DNA of 8,085 nucleotides from an uncultured Eubacteriales bacterium (GCA_902461475.1 CABPXX010000048.1:1-8085); one strand, 5' to 3'. Counted from the first letter of the stretch, positions 1 to 7,595 are shown. Notes: generated by a model from the sequence alone, not told the origin. Program-made: numbers and translations.

Positions 1-510
1 GGACTGCGGCCGGCCAAAGCGCATGTATCCGGGGCCCTCCATCTCGTAGGCGGCTTTCACCATCTTGCGGGCCTCCACGTCGTCGGAGGGGCACATGACG
101 GTCATGCCGGGGATGGTGCGCATGAGGGCGAAGTCCTCACAGCACTGGTGGGAAGCGCCGTCCTCGCCCACGGAGATACCGCCGTGGGTGGCGCCAATCT
201 TCACGTTCAGGTGGGGGTAGCCGATGGTGTTGCGCACCTGCTCATAGGCCCGCCCGGCGGCGAACATGGCAAAGGTGGCGGCGAAGGGCACCAGCCCCAT
301 GGTGGACAGACCCGCAGCCACGTTGACCATGTTGGCCTCGGCGATGCCGCAGTCGAAGTGGCGGTCCGGGAAGGCCTTTTTGAAGATGCCCGTCTTGGTG
401 GCCCCGGCCAGGTCGGCGTCCAGCACCACCAGATCGGCGTGGGTCTCGCCCAGCTCCTTCAGGGCGTTGCCGTAGCTCTCACGGGTTGCGATTTTCTTCA
501 CGTCTGCCAT
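1..510 (-). CDS. Transketolase, C-terminal subunit (partial, cut by left edge)
   Basis: This is the second half of a split transketolase, carrying the pyrimidine-binding domain that completes the thiamine-diphosphate site with the N-terminal subunit. Together they move two-carbon units between pentose and hexose phosphates in the cytoplasm. I translated 170 codons without a stop, beginning [20 protein letters not shown]. Family landmarks include [18 protein letters not shown] (about residues 51-68, with the conserved catalytic-type Glu), [17 protein letters not shown] (about 107-123), [13 protein letters not shown] and, near the edge, [12 protein letters not shown]. The usual length is about 310 residues, so roughly 45% is missing only because the window ends. 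The start at 510 is fixed by GGAGGGG at 518-524, seven bases upstream. It begins one base after the stop of the N-terminal subunit, so the two are probably translationally coupled. No lesion is visible, unlike most of its neighbours. Confidence 0.93.
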   Translation of the reverse strand, partial: MADVKKIATRESYGNALKELGETHADLVVLDADLAGATKTGIFKKAFPDRHFDCGIAEANMVNVAAGLSTMGLVPFAATFAMFAAGRAYEQVRNTIGYPHLNVKIGATHGGISVGEDGASHQCCEDFALMRTIPGMTVMCPSDDVEARKMVKAAYEMEGPGYMRFGRPQS

Positions 511-511
511 G

Positions 512-1363
512 TTACATCCCCTCCACTTCTGCCAGCTGGGCCTTCAACTCGCCCATGGCCTGCTCATACTCCTGGTCGTTGGGGGCCTTGCCGTGCCATC
601 CGGCCTGATTTTCCATATAGGACACGCCCTTGCCCTTGGTGGTGGCCATGAGGATGGCGGTGGGCTTTCCGGTGCCGTGGTTGGCGTGGAACTTGGCGAA
701 GGCGTCCTCCAGCTCCTGGAAATCATGGCCGTTCACTTTCACCACGTCGCAACCGAAGGCGGCGAACTAGGCATCCACGGGCTCGGTGTTCATCACGTCG
801 CAGGTGCGGCCATCAATCTGCAGGCCGTTGATGTCCACGATGATGCACAGGTTGTCCAGCTTATAGTGGGCGGCAAACATGGTGGCCTCCCAAATCTGGC
901 CCTCGGCCAGCTCGCCGTCGCCCAGCAGGGAGTAGACGTTGATGTCCTTGCCCTGGAACTTGGCGCCCTTGGCCATGCCAGCGGCGGCGGACAGGCCCTG
1001 GCCCAGGGACCCGGTGGACATATCAATACCGGGAGTCAGGCTCATATTGGGGTGGCCCTGGAGGTGGTTGCCGATCTGGCGCAGGGTGAGCAGGTCCGAC
1101 ACGGGGAAGTAGCCCCGGTTGGCCAGCGCGGCATAGAGGCCGGGGGCGGTGTGGCCCTTGGAGAGGACGAAGCGGTCCCGATCCTCCCAGCGGGGATTGG
1201 CGGGGTCGATGCGCATCTCTTTAAAGTAGAGGTAGGTAAACAGGTCGGCGGCGGACAGAGAGCCGCCGGGATGTCCGGCCTTGGCGGCGTGGGTGCCCTC
1301 GATGACACCCATACGCACCTTGCAGGCGGTCACCGCCAGTTGCCTTTTTTCAGCTGCGGTCAT
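512..1363 (-). pseudogene. Transketolase, N-terminal subunit, with in-frame TAG at codon 199
   Basis: This is the thiamine-diphosphate-binding half of a split transketolase: 283 codons from ATG 1363 to TAA 512-514, the normal length for this subunit. The start follows AAAAGGAG at 1373-1380. Landmarks are AGHPGGSLS (about residues 29-37), SKGHTAPGLYA (68-78), HPNMSLTPGIDMSTGSLGQG (104-123), and the cofactor motif GDGELAEGQIWEA (148-160) followed by VDINGLQIDG (177-186). Codon 199 is TAG (767-769), in the sequence EPVDA-stop-FAAFGCDVVKVNGHDF. The frame continues without a shift through KPTAILMATTKGKGVSYMEN to the normal end, so a single base change is the only visible damage. A Lys codon AAG is my guess for the original, from the usual PVDxKF pattern. 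If real, the product is a 198-residue fragment lacking the end of the fold, unless the stop is read through or translation restarts downstream. Confidence 0.88.
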
Positions 1364-1391
1364 AGTTTCAAACTCCTTTTCACATAAGTAG

Positions 1392-1424
1392 GCCCCAGGG
1401 GCGTGCCACGCACACCCCTGGGGC
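1392..1424. other. Stem-loop between araA and transketolase
   Basis: A perfect 10-bp inverted repeat, GCCCCAGGGG (1392-1401) and CCCCTGGGGC (1415-1424), encloses 13 bases that contain a further short palindrome, CGTGCCACG. It lies in the 116-bp gap between the end of araA and the transketolase start on the minus strand. No U-run follows on either strand, so it is not a standard intrinsic terminator. An RNA-processing or mRNA-stabilising hairpin is more likely. The same gap holds an AT palindrome, ATAAATA-A-TATTTAT, at 1449-1463, and nothing else that I recognise. Confidence 0.5.
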
Positions 1425-1479
1425 ACAGGTTTGAGGGAGGAAGGAATAATAAATAATATTTATGATTGCGTATGGCTGA

Positions 1480-2330
1480 TTACTTCAGCTTCCAGGCCAG
1501 GTCGTTCCAGAACAGCTCCTTTTCCAGGCCTTCCACGGTGGTGTCCTTGCTGATGTGGACAAACTCGATGCCCATGATGTTGGCCCAGTCCTTCATCTGC
1601 TCGGCGGTGACGTCGTAGCTGAGGACGGTGTGGTGGGCGCCGCCAGCGGTGATCCAGCACTCCACACCGGTGGTGAGAGAGGGCTCAGCGGTCCACATGA
1701 CACGGGCCACGGGCAGGTGTTCACCTGCCAGCCCAGCTTGGCCTGCACTTCCACCTTGTCGCCCTCGGTGACAGCCACTTCCCGCATGTTGTCGCCAAAG
1801 CGCATCACCTTCAGGTTGCGGGAGAAGTCCACGCCCAGGCAGGTGCGCATCCAGCGGCCCAGACGCTTCTGGACCTCCTCGTCCTTCCAGTAGCCGGCGA
1901 TAACCTTGCGGGGCATGCGCAGACGGGCGGCGATGAAGCCGTGCTCCCGGTCGCCGTGGGCGGCCTGGTTGAGGTTCATGAAGTCCATGTCGATCTCCTC
2001 GTTGGGGATCTCCAGGTTGTACTGGGTGGCCAGGTGGCAGTAGGGCTTTTGCAGGTTGACAAAGCCGTTGATCCACATCTTGGAGGGGGAGAAGGTGTGG
2101 CACCAGGTGACGATACCGCAGCAGTTGTCGTCATAGTTGGCAGCCTTCACCACGTCGGCGATCTCCTTGTTGGTCTTGGCAGTGACCTTGTATACCAGCT
2201 TGCAAGGCAGGTTTCCGGTGGCGTTGAGGGTGTCCACCATCTCGGCGGCGCGGCGATCCACGATCTCCAGCACTTCGGGGCCATACAGGAACTGGCTGCC
2301 CACTACAAGCCAAAATTCTTTGTTGCTCAT
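1480..2330 (-). pseudogene. araA: L-arabinose isomerase with large internal deletion and frameshift
   Basis: AraA converts L-arabinose to L-ribulose in the cytoplasm with a divalent metal. Residues 1-205 are clearly AraA: FWLVVGSQFLYGPE, CCGIVTWCHTFSPSKMWING, EIDMDFMNLNQAAHGDREHGF, RFGDNMREVAVTEGDKVE and GWQVNT. At about 1714-1718 the match jumps to another frame and to the far C-terminus: LPVARVMWTAEPSL, WITAGGAHHTVLSYDV and ending NDLAWKLK at TAA 1480-1482 (78 residues). Against the roughly 500-residue E. coli enzyme about 217 codons are missing. Of the known metal ligands (E306, E333, H350, H450 in E. coli) only the last, in GGAHHT, remains. The native frame continues past the junction as out-of-frame residues until about 1593. 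The start at 2330 is preferred to ATG 2336 because GGAGG (2339-2343) is eight bases from the former and only two from the latter. The product cannot be an active isomerase as written. Confidence 0.92.
1714..1727. repeat. Palindrome at the araA deletion junction
   Basis: CAGGTG-TT-CACCTG is a perfect 6-bp inverted repeat with a two-base centre, lying exactly where N-terminal araA sequence (GWQVNT) meets C-terminal sequence (LPVARVMW). The bases ACCTG (minus strand) can be read as belonging to either side: AAC ACC TG(G) would continue the N-terminal match (NTW in E. coli), and CTG CCC GTG begins the C-terminal match. This fits a junction made at a short shared sequence. The deleted bases cannot be seen, so the shared length is an inference. 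Confidence 0.55.
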
Positions 2331-2344
2331 GTTCATAACCTCCG

Positions 2345-3943
2345 TTATGTCAATTTTTTTACGTGTTCCACGGCGGCCCGCTCCACAACCAGGCCCGCCT
2401 TATAGTGCACCATAAAGTTGGTGAAGCCCTCCACGTCCTCGGCCTGAGGCTCCACCACAGACACCTTTTGGTCTCCAAAGACCTGGGTGTTCAGGTAGTC
2501 CTGGAGGGACTGGCCGTCGGCCTTATGTACCGCATAGGCGGCCAGCAGGGCCATGCCCCAGGGTCCGCCCTCTCCGGCGGTCTCCATGGTGGCCACAGGG
2601 CTGTTGGCGGCGGCAGCCAGAATGCGCTGGCCCACCACGGGGGTCTTGAAGAAGCCGCCGTGGCCCATGAGGCGGTCCACCGCCACATGCTCCTCACCCA
2701 GAATGTCCAGGCCCACCTTCAAGGTGGCCAGAGCGGAGTAGATCTGGGTGCGCATGAAGTTTGCAAAGTTCAGGTGTGCCTCGGGGCCACGCACCAGCAG
2801 GGGCCGGCCGTCGCTGAGGCCGGTGACCGGCTCGCCGGACAGGTAGTTATAGAGGAGCAGCCCGTCCCCGTCCGCCTTGCCCTCCAGGGCGGAGGTAAAC
2901 ATGGCGGTGTACAGGGCGTTCTTGTCCACTTCATGGCCCAGGGCGGTGAGCAGGCCGGAGAAGACCTCCGCCCAGGCGTTGATCTCATTGGTGCAGTTGT
3001 TGCAGTGGACCATGGCCACGGGAGCCCCGTCGGGGGTGGTGACCATGTCGATCTCCTCGTAGCGGCGGCTCAGGGGCTGCTCCAACACGATCATGGAGAA
3101 CACCGAGGTGCCTGCCGACACGTTGCCGGTGCGCTTGGCCACAGCGTTGGTGGCGGCCATGCCGGTGCCAGCGTCTCCCTCAGGGGAGCAGAGGATGGCG
3201 CCGGGCTGCAAGGTCCCGGTGGGGTCCAGCAGCTTGGCCCTCTCGGCGGTGAGGGTGCCGGCGTTGTCGCCAGCTACCGCCACCCGGGGCAGGATGTCCC
3301 GGAGCTTCCAGGAGTAACCCTTGTCGGCCACCAGGGCGTCAAAGCTGTCCACCATGGCCTGGTCGTAGTCGCAGGTGTTGGAAGCAATGGGAAATACGCC
3401 GCTGGCGTCACCCACACCCAGGACATTCTCCCCGGTGAGCTTCCAGTGCACGTAGCCTGCCAGCGTAGTGATAAAGGCCACATCGGGCACGTGGTCCTCG
3501 CCGGTGAGGATGGCCTGGTACAGGTGGGCAATGGACCAGCGCTGGGGAATGTTGAAGTGAAAGCGATCACTGAGAATCTCAGCGGCCTGTCCGGTGGTGG
3601 TGTTGCGCCAGGTGCGGAAGGGGGCCAGCAGCTGGCCCTCATGGCCGAAGGGCAGGTAGCCGTGCATCATGGCGGAGAAGCCCATGGAGGCCACACGGGT
3701 CAGCTTCACCCCGTAGCGGGCTTCCACGTCGGCGGACAGGTGGGCGTAGGCGTCTTGCAGCCCGGTCCACACGTCCTCCAGGGAGTAGGTCCAGTAGCCG
3801 CCCTCATAGTGGTTCTCCCAGCTGTGGTCGCCGGAGGCAATGGGGGCGTGGTCAGGGCCGATGAGCACCGCCTTGATGCGGGTGGAGCCCAGCTCGATGC
3901 CCAGACAGGCCTGACCATTTTCGAGGAATTCTTTCATATCCAT
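2345..3943 (-). CDS. FGGY-family sugar kinase, probably L-ribulokinase (araB-like)
   Basis: This intact 532-residue protein has the FGGY kinase layout: an N-terminal phosphate-binding strand [15 protein letters not shown] (residues 15-29), [13 protein letters not shown] (110-122), the central segment [16 protein letters not shown] (253-268) whose Asp is the likely catalytic base, [12 protein letters not shown] (274-285), and the C-terminal ATP-binding part [19 protein letters not shown] (427-445) with [16 protein letters not shown] (456-471). The expected reaction is phosphorylation of L-ribulose to L-ribulose-5-phosphate with ATP. The substrate is inferred from the location directly before araA, since the sequence is not close to classical AraB and xylulokinase-type activity cannot be excluded. 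ATG 3943 is preceded by AAAAGGAG about nine bases upstream. The stop TAA (2345-2347) lies one to two bases from the araA ribosome binding site, so the two are coupled. It is the only complete undamaged gene in the window. Confidence 0.85.
   Translation of the reverse strand: MDMKEFLENGQACLGIELGSTRIKAVLIGPDHAPIASGDHSWENHYEGGYWTYSLEDVWTGLQDAYAHLSADVEARYGVKLTRVASMGFSAMMHGYLPFGHEGQLLAPFRTWRNTTTGQAAEILSDRFHFNIPQRWSIAHLYQAILTGEDHVPDVAFITTLAGYVHWKLTGENVLGVGDASGVFPIASNTCDYDQAMVDSFDALVADKGYSWKLRDILPRVAVAGDNAGTLTAERAKLLDPTGTLQPGAILCSPEGDAGTGMAATNAVAKRTGNVSAGTSVFSMIVLEQPLSRRYEEIDMVTTPDGAPVAMVHCNNCTNEINAWAEVFSGLLTALGHEVDKNALYTAMFTSALEGKADGDGLLLYNYLSGEPVTGLSDGRPLLVRGPEAHLNFANFMRTQIYSALATLKVGLDILGEEHVAVDRLMGHGGFFKTPVVGQRILAAAANSPVATMETAGEGGPWGMALLAAYAVHKADGQSLQDYLNTQVFGDQKVSVVEPQAEDVEGFTNFMVHYKAGLVVERAAVEHVKKLT
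3557..3571. promoter_or_regulatory. cre-like site (catabolite control) inside the kinase gene
   Basis: The 15 bases GTGAAAGCGATCACT match the CcpA operator consensus WTGNAANCGNWNNCW at every fixed position except the first, and form a near palindrome (GTGA and TCAC ends around GCG). The site is coding for part of DRFHFN in the kinase. B. subtilis is known to carry a cre inside araB that acts as a transcription roadblock, so the position is suggestive. Whether this organism has a CcpA that uses such sites is unknown, and a chance match is possible. Confidence 0.35.
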
Positions 3944-3973
3944 GGAAAAAACTCCTTTTGTCAGGATAGAGAA

Positions 3974-4015
3974 ACGGAGCGCCTCTCTTGCTCACGACAA
4001 TGAGAAGCACTCCGT
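3974..4015. other. Imperfect stem-loop in the permease-kinase gap
   Basis: ACGGAG (3974-3979) pairs with CTCCGT (4010-4015); after one mismatch GC pairs with GC and TCTC with GAGA, leaving a loop of roughly 15 bases. It sits 20-60 bases upstream of the kinase ribosome binding site in a 221-bp non-coding gap (3944-4164). The rest of that gap is GC-rich, with short palindromes such as CTCCCAGGGAG (4072-4082) and a G7/C7 tract near 4132-4139. I found no gene remnant in it. A role in mRNA processing or in setting kinase expression apart from the transporter is plausible but unproven. Confidence 0.4.
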
Positions 4016-4164
4016 GCCGAAGTCAACCCCAGGGTCAGGGCGGATGAGTCACCGGAAACACCCGGCTCCGGCTCCCAGGGAGGAGCGTCCTCTATGCGCT
4101 TGCTCCGGCGGGAAGGTGGGGACATGGCCCCGCCCCCCCGTCAGAGGTTTGTGGTTGGTTGGGG

Positions 4165-5228
4165 TTATTTCTTGTTCTTGCGAGCCAGCACCACGCTCTG
4201 GATGACCAGGAACAGGCAGATCATAGCGGCCACGGTGATGTTGGTCCACCAGGCATCGTCCAGGCCCAGGGAGGACACGATGTTCTTGATGGTGCCCAGG
4301 GACATCACGCCGAAGAAGGTGCCGATGATGTTACCCACACCACCGGTGAGCATGGTGCCGCCGATGATGGAGGAGGCGATGGCGTTCATCTCAATGTCCT
4401 TGGCAATGACGGAGTAGTTGATGGTGGAGATGCGCTGACCTTGATGAAGCCAGCGACGGCCACGCACAGGCCCTGAATCACATAGGTCAGGAACTTGATG
4501 AAGGCGGGATTCAGGCCGTTGAGGCGGGCAGAGTGGCTGTTGATGCCCACGGACTGGGTGTACAGGCCCAGGGTGGTGAACTTCATCGCCAGAGCGATGA
4601 TGATCATGCAGATCACGGCAATGAACACCGGGGTGGGAATGGGAACGCCGGGGATAAAGTTGCCGAAGTAGCCAAAGAAGGGATCGTTGACCACGGGCAG
4701 GGTGTTGTTGTTGATCCAGGCGGCGATGGAGCGGCCAGCGGTATACAGAATCAGAGTGGCCACCATGGGCTGGATCTTGAACTTGGCCACCAGCACGCCG
4801 TTGAAGGCGCCGAAGAGCATGGACACCACGCAGGCGGCCAGCACGGCCAGCACCAGCATACCAGCGGATACGGCGTCGGTGCTGCCGTTGGTACCGCAGA
4901 GGATGCGCAGGATGACAGAGCCGGCGATGGCGATGTTGGCGCCCACGGAAATATCTTGTCCGCCGGAAGCCGCCGTCACCAGGGTCATGCCGATGGCCAG
5001 GATGGCCAGCTCAGAGGCGTTGCTCAAAATGGTGATCAGCTGACCGGAGAGCACCGGGGCGCCGTTGTTGTTGGTGCCGATGGAGATGGCAAAGGAGGAG
5101 GGGTCTGCAATCAGGTTAAAGACCACCAGAATGAGCAGGGCGGCAATGGGGATGAAGATCTGCTGATGGACCAGCCAGCTCAGCTTGGCGCCCACGCCCT
5201 GCTTGGCGGGGGTTTTCAGTTTTGTCAT
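4165..5228 (-). pseudogene. Sugar ABC permease: YtfT-like N-part joined to YjfF-like C-part, frameshifted
   Basis: This is a multi-spanning membrane permease of the ribose/galactofuranose/arabinose ABC class. From ATG 5228 (AGGAGGTG at about 5237-5244) about 264 residues read cleanly: membrane segments such as IPIAALLILVVFNLIA, then ELAILAIGMTLVTAASGGQDISVGA and KIQPMVATLILYTAGRSIA, as in E. coli YtfT, down to TYVIQGLCVAVAGFIKV. At about 4433-4436 the frame shifts; a missing C, turning AGC-CGC into AGC-GC, would explain it. In the new frame RISTINYSVIAKDIEM leads into NAIASSIIGGTMLTGGVGNI and then DDAWWTNITVAAMICLFLV, ending ARKNKK. That tail resembles YjfF (AIASVVIGGTLLSGGVG, SSWWTKIAIGILLF) rather than YtfT. 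Such systems normally have two permease genes and here there is one, so I infer that the end of gene 1 and the start of gene 2 (about 1 kb) were lost near 4379-4390. The start lies one base past the ATPase stop. Confidence 0.8.
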
Positions 5229-5229
5229 C

Positions 5230-6330
5230 TCAGGATTCACCTCCTGCAATTGTTGCCATGACCTGGGTCTGGTTGAGCTGGTCTCCGGTGAGCTCGCCCA
5301 CCATCTTGCGGTCACGCATGACCACCAGACGGGAGCAGGTGCGCAGCATCTCGTCGATCTCGGAGGAGATGAAGGTGACGCTCTTGCCCTCGGCGGCCAG
5401 CTTCAGCACCAGCTTTTGAATCTCGGTCTTGGTGCCCACGTCGATACCACGGGTGGGCTCGTCCAAAATGAGGTAACGGGGATCGGTGAGCAGCCAGCGG
5501 GCCAAAATGCACTTTTGCTGGTTGCCGCCGGACATCTGCTTGATGGGGGTGTCCGCCGAGGCGGTCTTGATCTCCAGCAGCTTGATGTACTCCTCGGCGT
5601 AGGCCTGAGCCTTGGCCTTGGAGATGGGGTGGAAGAAGCCCTTCATCACCTGCATGGCCAGGATGATGTTATCCCGCACCGACAGGTCGCCCACGATGCC
5701 GTCCCGCTTGCGGTCCTCGGGCAGATACCCGATGCCCAGCTTCATGGCGTCCAGAGGCTTGCTGATCTTCACTTCCTTACCATCCATGAGCACCTTGCCC
5801 TGGGTCTTGTGGTCGGCGCCAAAGATGGCCCGGACACACTCGCTTCGGCCAGAGCCCAGCAGGCCGGTGAAGCCGTTGACCTCGCCCTTCTGGATGTGGA
5901 AGTCGAAAGGCTTGATGCCCTCGGTGCTGGCCAGGCCCTTGGCCTCCAGCACGGGGGTGCCGTGGTCCACATGCTCGGCCTCGTCGCCCTTGCGGATGGA
6001 GGCCATGTCGTCCAGTTCCTTGCCCAGCATCTTGGACACCATCTGGACCCGGGGCAGCTCCTGGATGGGGTACTCACCCTCCAGGGTGCCGTCCCGCAGC
6101 ACAGTGATGCGGTCGCACACGGCGTACACCTGGTCCATAAAGTGGTTGACAAAGAGGATACCCACGCCCTTGAGCCGCAGGTCCCGCATCAGGGTAAACA
6201 GCTTTTCCACTTCGCCCTCGTCCAGAGAAGAGGTGGGCTCGTCCAAAATCAGGACCTTACAGTCCATATCCACCGCACGGGCAATGGCCACCATCTGCTG
6301 CACGGCGATGGAGCAGGTGCCCAGCTGCTG
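5230..6330 (-). pseudogene. Sugar ABC transporter ATPase (YtfR-like), N-terminus deleted and fused to binding protein
   Basis: This cytoplasmic ATPase should power sugar import and normally has two nucleotide-binding domains in about 500 residues. Here about 367 residues remain. Domain 1 begins abruptly at its signature region LGTCSIAVQQMVAIARAV, then has Walker B VLILDEPTSSLDE and the switch His in FVNHFMDQV, but its Walker A, Q-loop and about 135-140 residues are gone. Domain 2 is complete: P-loop-like GLLGSGRSE, which has Arg for the usual Lys as is normal in the second domain of this family, then PEDRKRDGIVG, signature MSGGNQQK, Walker B LILDEPTRGIDVG, and ISSEIDEM. The deletion thus removed the only canonical P-loop. 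The best remembered match is E. coli YtfR (CSIAVQQ versus YSVAIQQ; DQVYAVCDRITVLRDG versus DQVYEVSDRITVLRNG). Its stop TGA (5230-5232) is one base from the permease start. It has no start codon of its own and reads in frame from the binding protein. Confidence 0.88.
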
Positions 6331-7295
6331 GGTGATGGTGGCGGCGTCGAAGCCCTTCTCCTCCAGGTAGATCATCTTCTCAGCGGGCTCCTCGCCATTC
6401 TCCAGGCCCTGGATGATCTCGTTGATGGTGTCAGCCTGGAAGGGGTTGCACTGACCGTCGTAGTTCCAGCGGCCAGCCAGCACTTCCTCCAGAGCCCACT
6501 TGTTGCAGTCGAAGCCCATGACGATCACGTCGCCGTCCTTGCCGTGGGTGATGCCGGAGGCATCCAGAGCGGCCACAGCGCCCTTGGCTATGTCGTCGTT
6601 CTCAGCGTAGATGACGTTGAACTCCTGGCCACCGTCGATGACGGACTGGACGATCTGCTGAGCGGTCTCAGCGTTCCAGTCGGCGGTCTGCTGGGTGACC
6701 ATGTTCCAGTTGTCCTCAGCGGCCACCTTCGCGTCCAGAGCGCCGGTGCGGCCCTCCTGAGCGGCGGAGCCCATGGTGCCCTGGATGTGGATGATGTTGT
6801 ACTCCTCCAGGCCCTGATCGGCCAGCCAAGTCACAGCGGTCTCGCCCTCCTTGGCCATGTCGGAGATGACGGCGGCCACATACAGGCTGTCATCGGCCTG
6901 GATGGTGCGGTCATACAGAATCACCTGAATGCCAGCGTCCTGGGCGTCCTGGAGCACGGTGTCCCAGCCGGAAGTACCAGCGGCGGAGATCAGCAGGTAG
7001 TCCACCTCGTCCTGGATCATCTTCTGAGCGGCGGCGATCTGCTCGTCGTTCTTCAGGGAGTAATAGAACTGAGCCTCATAGCCGTTCTCCTCACAAAACA
7101 CCCGCTTCATGTCGTCCACGTTGGCGGTGCGGTAGCCGGACTCGTTGGGGTCGTGATACCAACAGAAATCAGCCCGCCCTCAGAATCGCCGCCAGAGGGA
7201 GTATCAGAGTTTGCGGTGCCTCCATTGCCGCCGCAAGCTGCCAGGGAGAACGCCATGGCCAGGGACAAGGACGGTGCAAGTAATTTCTTCTTCAT
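6331..7295 (-). pseudogene. Sugar-binding lipoprotein (YtfQ-like), frameshifted and lacking its C-terminus
   Basis: This is the extracellular binding component of the sugar ABC importer. ATG 7295 follows CGGAGG (GGAGG at 7303-7307) and encodes a lipoprotein signal, MKKKLLAPSLSLAMAFSLAAC, with lipobox LAAC and Cys21, then a Gly/Ser/Asp linker and GGLISVG. That frame ends in a stop near 7107. From about 7155 the correct protein resumes in a second frame: HDPNESGYRTANVDDM, KNDEQIAAAQKMIQDEVDYLLISAAG, VILYDRT, IHIQGTMGSAAQEGRTGALDAKV, VIYAENDDIAKGAVAAL and VIVMGFDCNKWALEEVL. The shift needs a small indel near 7155-7165. The C-terminus stops at KGFDAATITQ, probably within about 15 residues of the normal end, and runs in frame into the ATPase. 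L-arabinose is the expected ligand from the operon; galactofuranose-type sugars are the alternative. As written, neither secretion nor ligand binding would work. Confidence 0.88.
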
Positions 7296-7408
7296 TGTAG
7301 TGACCTCCGTTCAAATATTTCACTTGTTCCACCGGGGCAGATGTTTTGTTCCGCTGCCGTTCGGTGCTTTGTGATTTCAGTACACCAACAAAATTGCAAA
7401 TGCCAAGC

Positions 7409-7424
7409 AAATATACGAACAATT
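7409..7424 (-). promoter_or_regulatory. AraR-like operator at the transport-operon promoter
   Basis: Read on the minus strand, AATTGTTCGTATATTT matches the B. subtilis AraR operator ATTTGTACGTACAAAT at 11 of 16 positions, with the core TTGT.CGTA kept. It lies within a looser dyad, CAAATA (7408-7413) and TATTTG (7424-7429). It begins about 15 bases downstream of the predicted transcription start, so a bound repressor would block initiation. Binding by the adjacent regulator is an inference. Confidence 0.45.
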
Positions 7425-7445
7425 ATTTGTTTCTAGGTTTACAAC

Positions 7446-7474
7446 AATATAAATTTGCGAAAATATTCTGACAA
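7446..7474 (-). promoter_or_regulatory. Sigma-70-type promoter for the transport/catabolic operon
   Basis: On the minus strand TTGTCA (7469-7474) is followed after 17 bases by TATATT (7446-7451), each one base from consensus. Transcription should begin near 7439, giving a leader of about 145 bases to the binding-protein start. No other pair in the region facing the operon is as good. Confidence 0.65.
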
Positions 7475-7595
7475 ATTGGTGATAACCACGAGATTTTCCT
7501 TAATTCGGTTCCAGTTTTCCAAAATTCCTGGAATATTTAATAAATAAAAGCAAAAAGCGCTCTTCCAGAAAACGGGCATTGTGCACAAAACCAGC

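Noticed and set aside
509..1387. A 292-codon open frame on the plus strand, opposite transketolase
   Set aside because: It is antisense to clear transketolase sequence on the minus strand, with a Gly/His/Val-rich shadow composition.
1392..1424. Intrinsic terminator between araA and transketolase
   Set aside because: The stem is strong but no T-run follows in either direction, so I kept it only as a stem-loop.
2363..4003. A 546-codon open frame on the plus strand, opposite the kinase
   Set aside because: Same shadow effect: the complementary strand encodes an intact FGGY kinase, and this translation is repetitive in Gly, His, Val and Gln with no domain.
5230..7119. A new type of one-protein transporter (binding domain plus ATPase)
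   Set aside because: The fusion lacks a membrane segment and the ATPase lacks its first P-loop, while the secretion signal is out of frame. A deletion product explains all of this better.
5185..7374. A 729-codon open frame on the plus strand, opposite the transporter genes
   Set aside because: It is the antisense shadow of GC-rich coding sequence. Its translation is low-complexity, rich in Gly, His, Val, Leu and Asp, while the minus strand carries recognised protein families.
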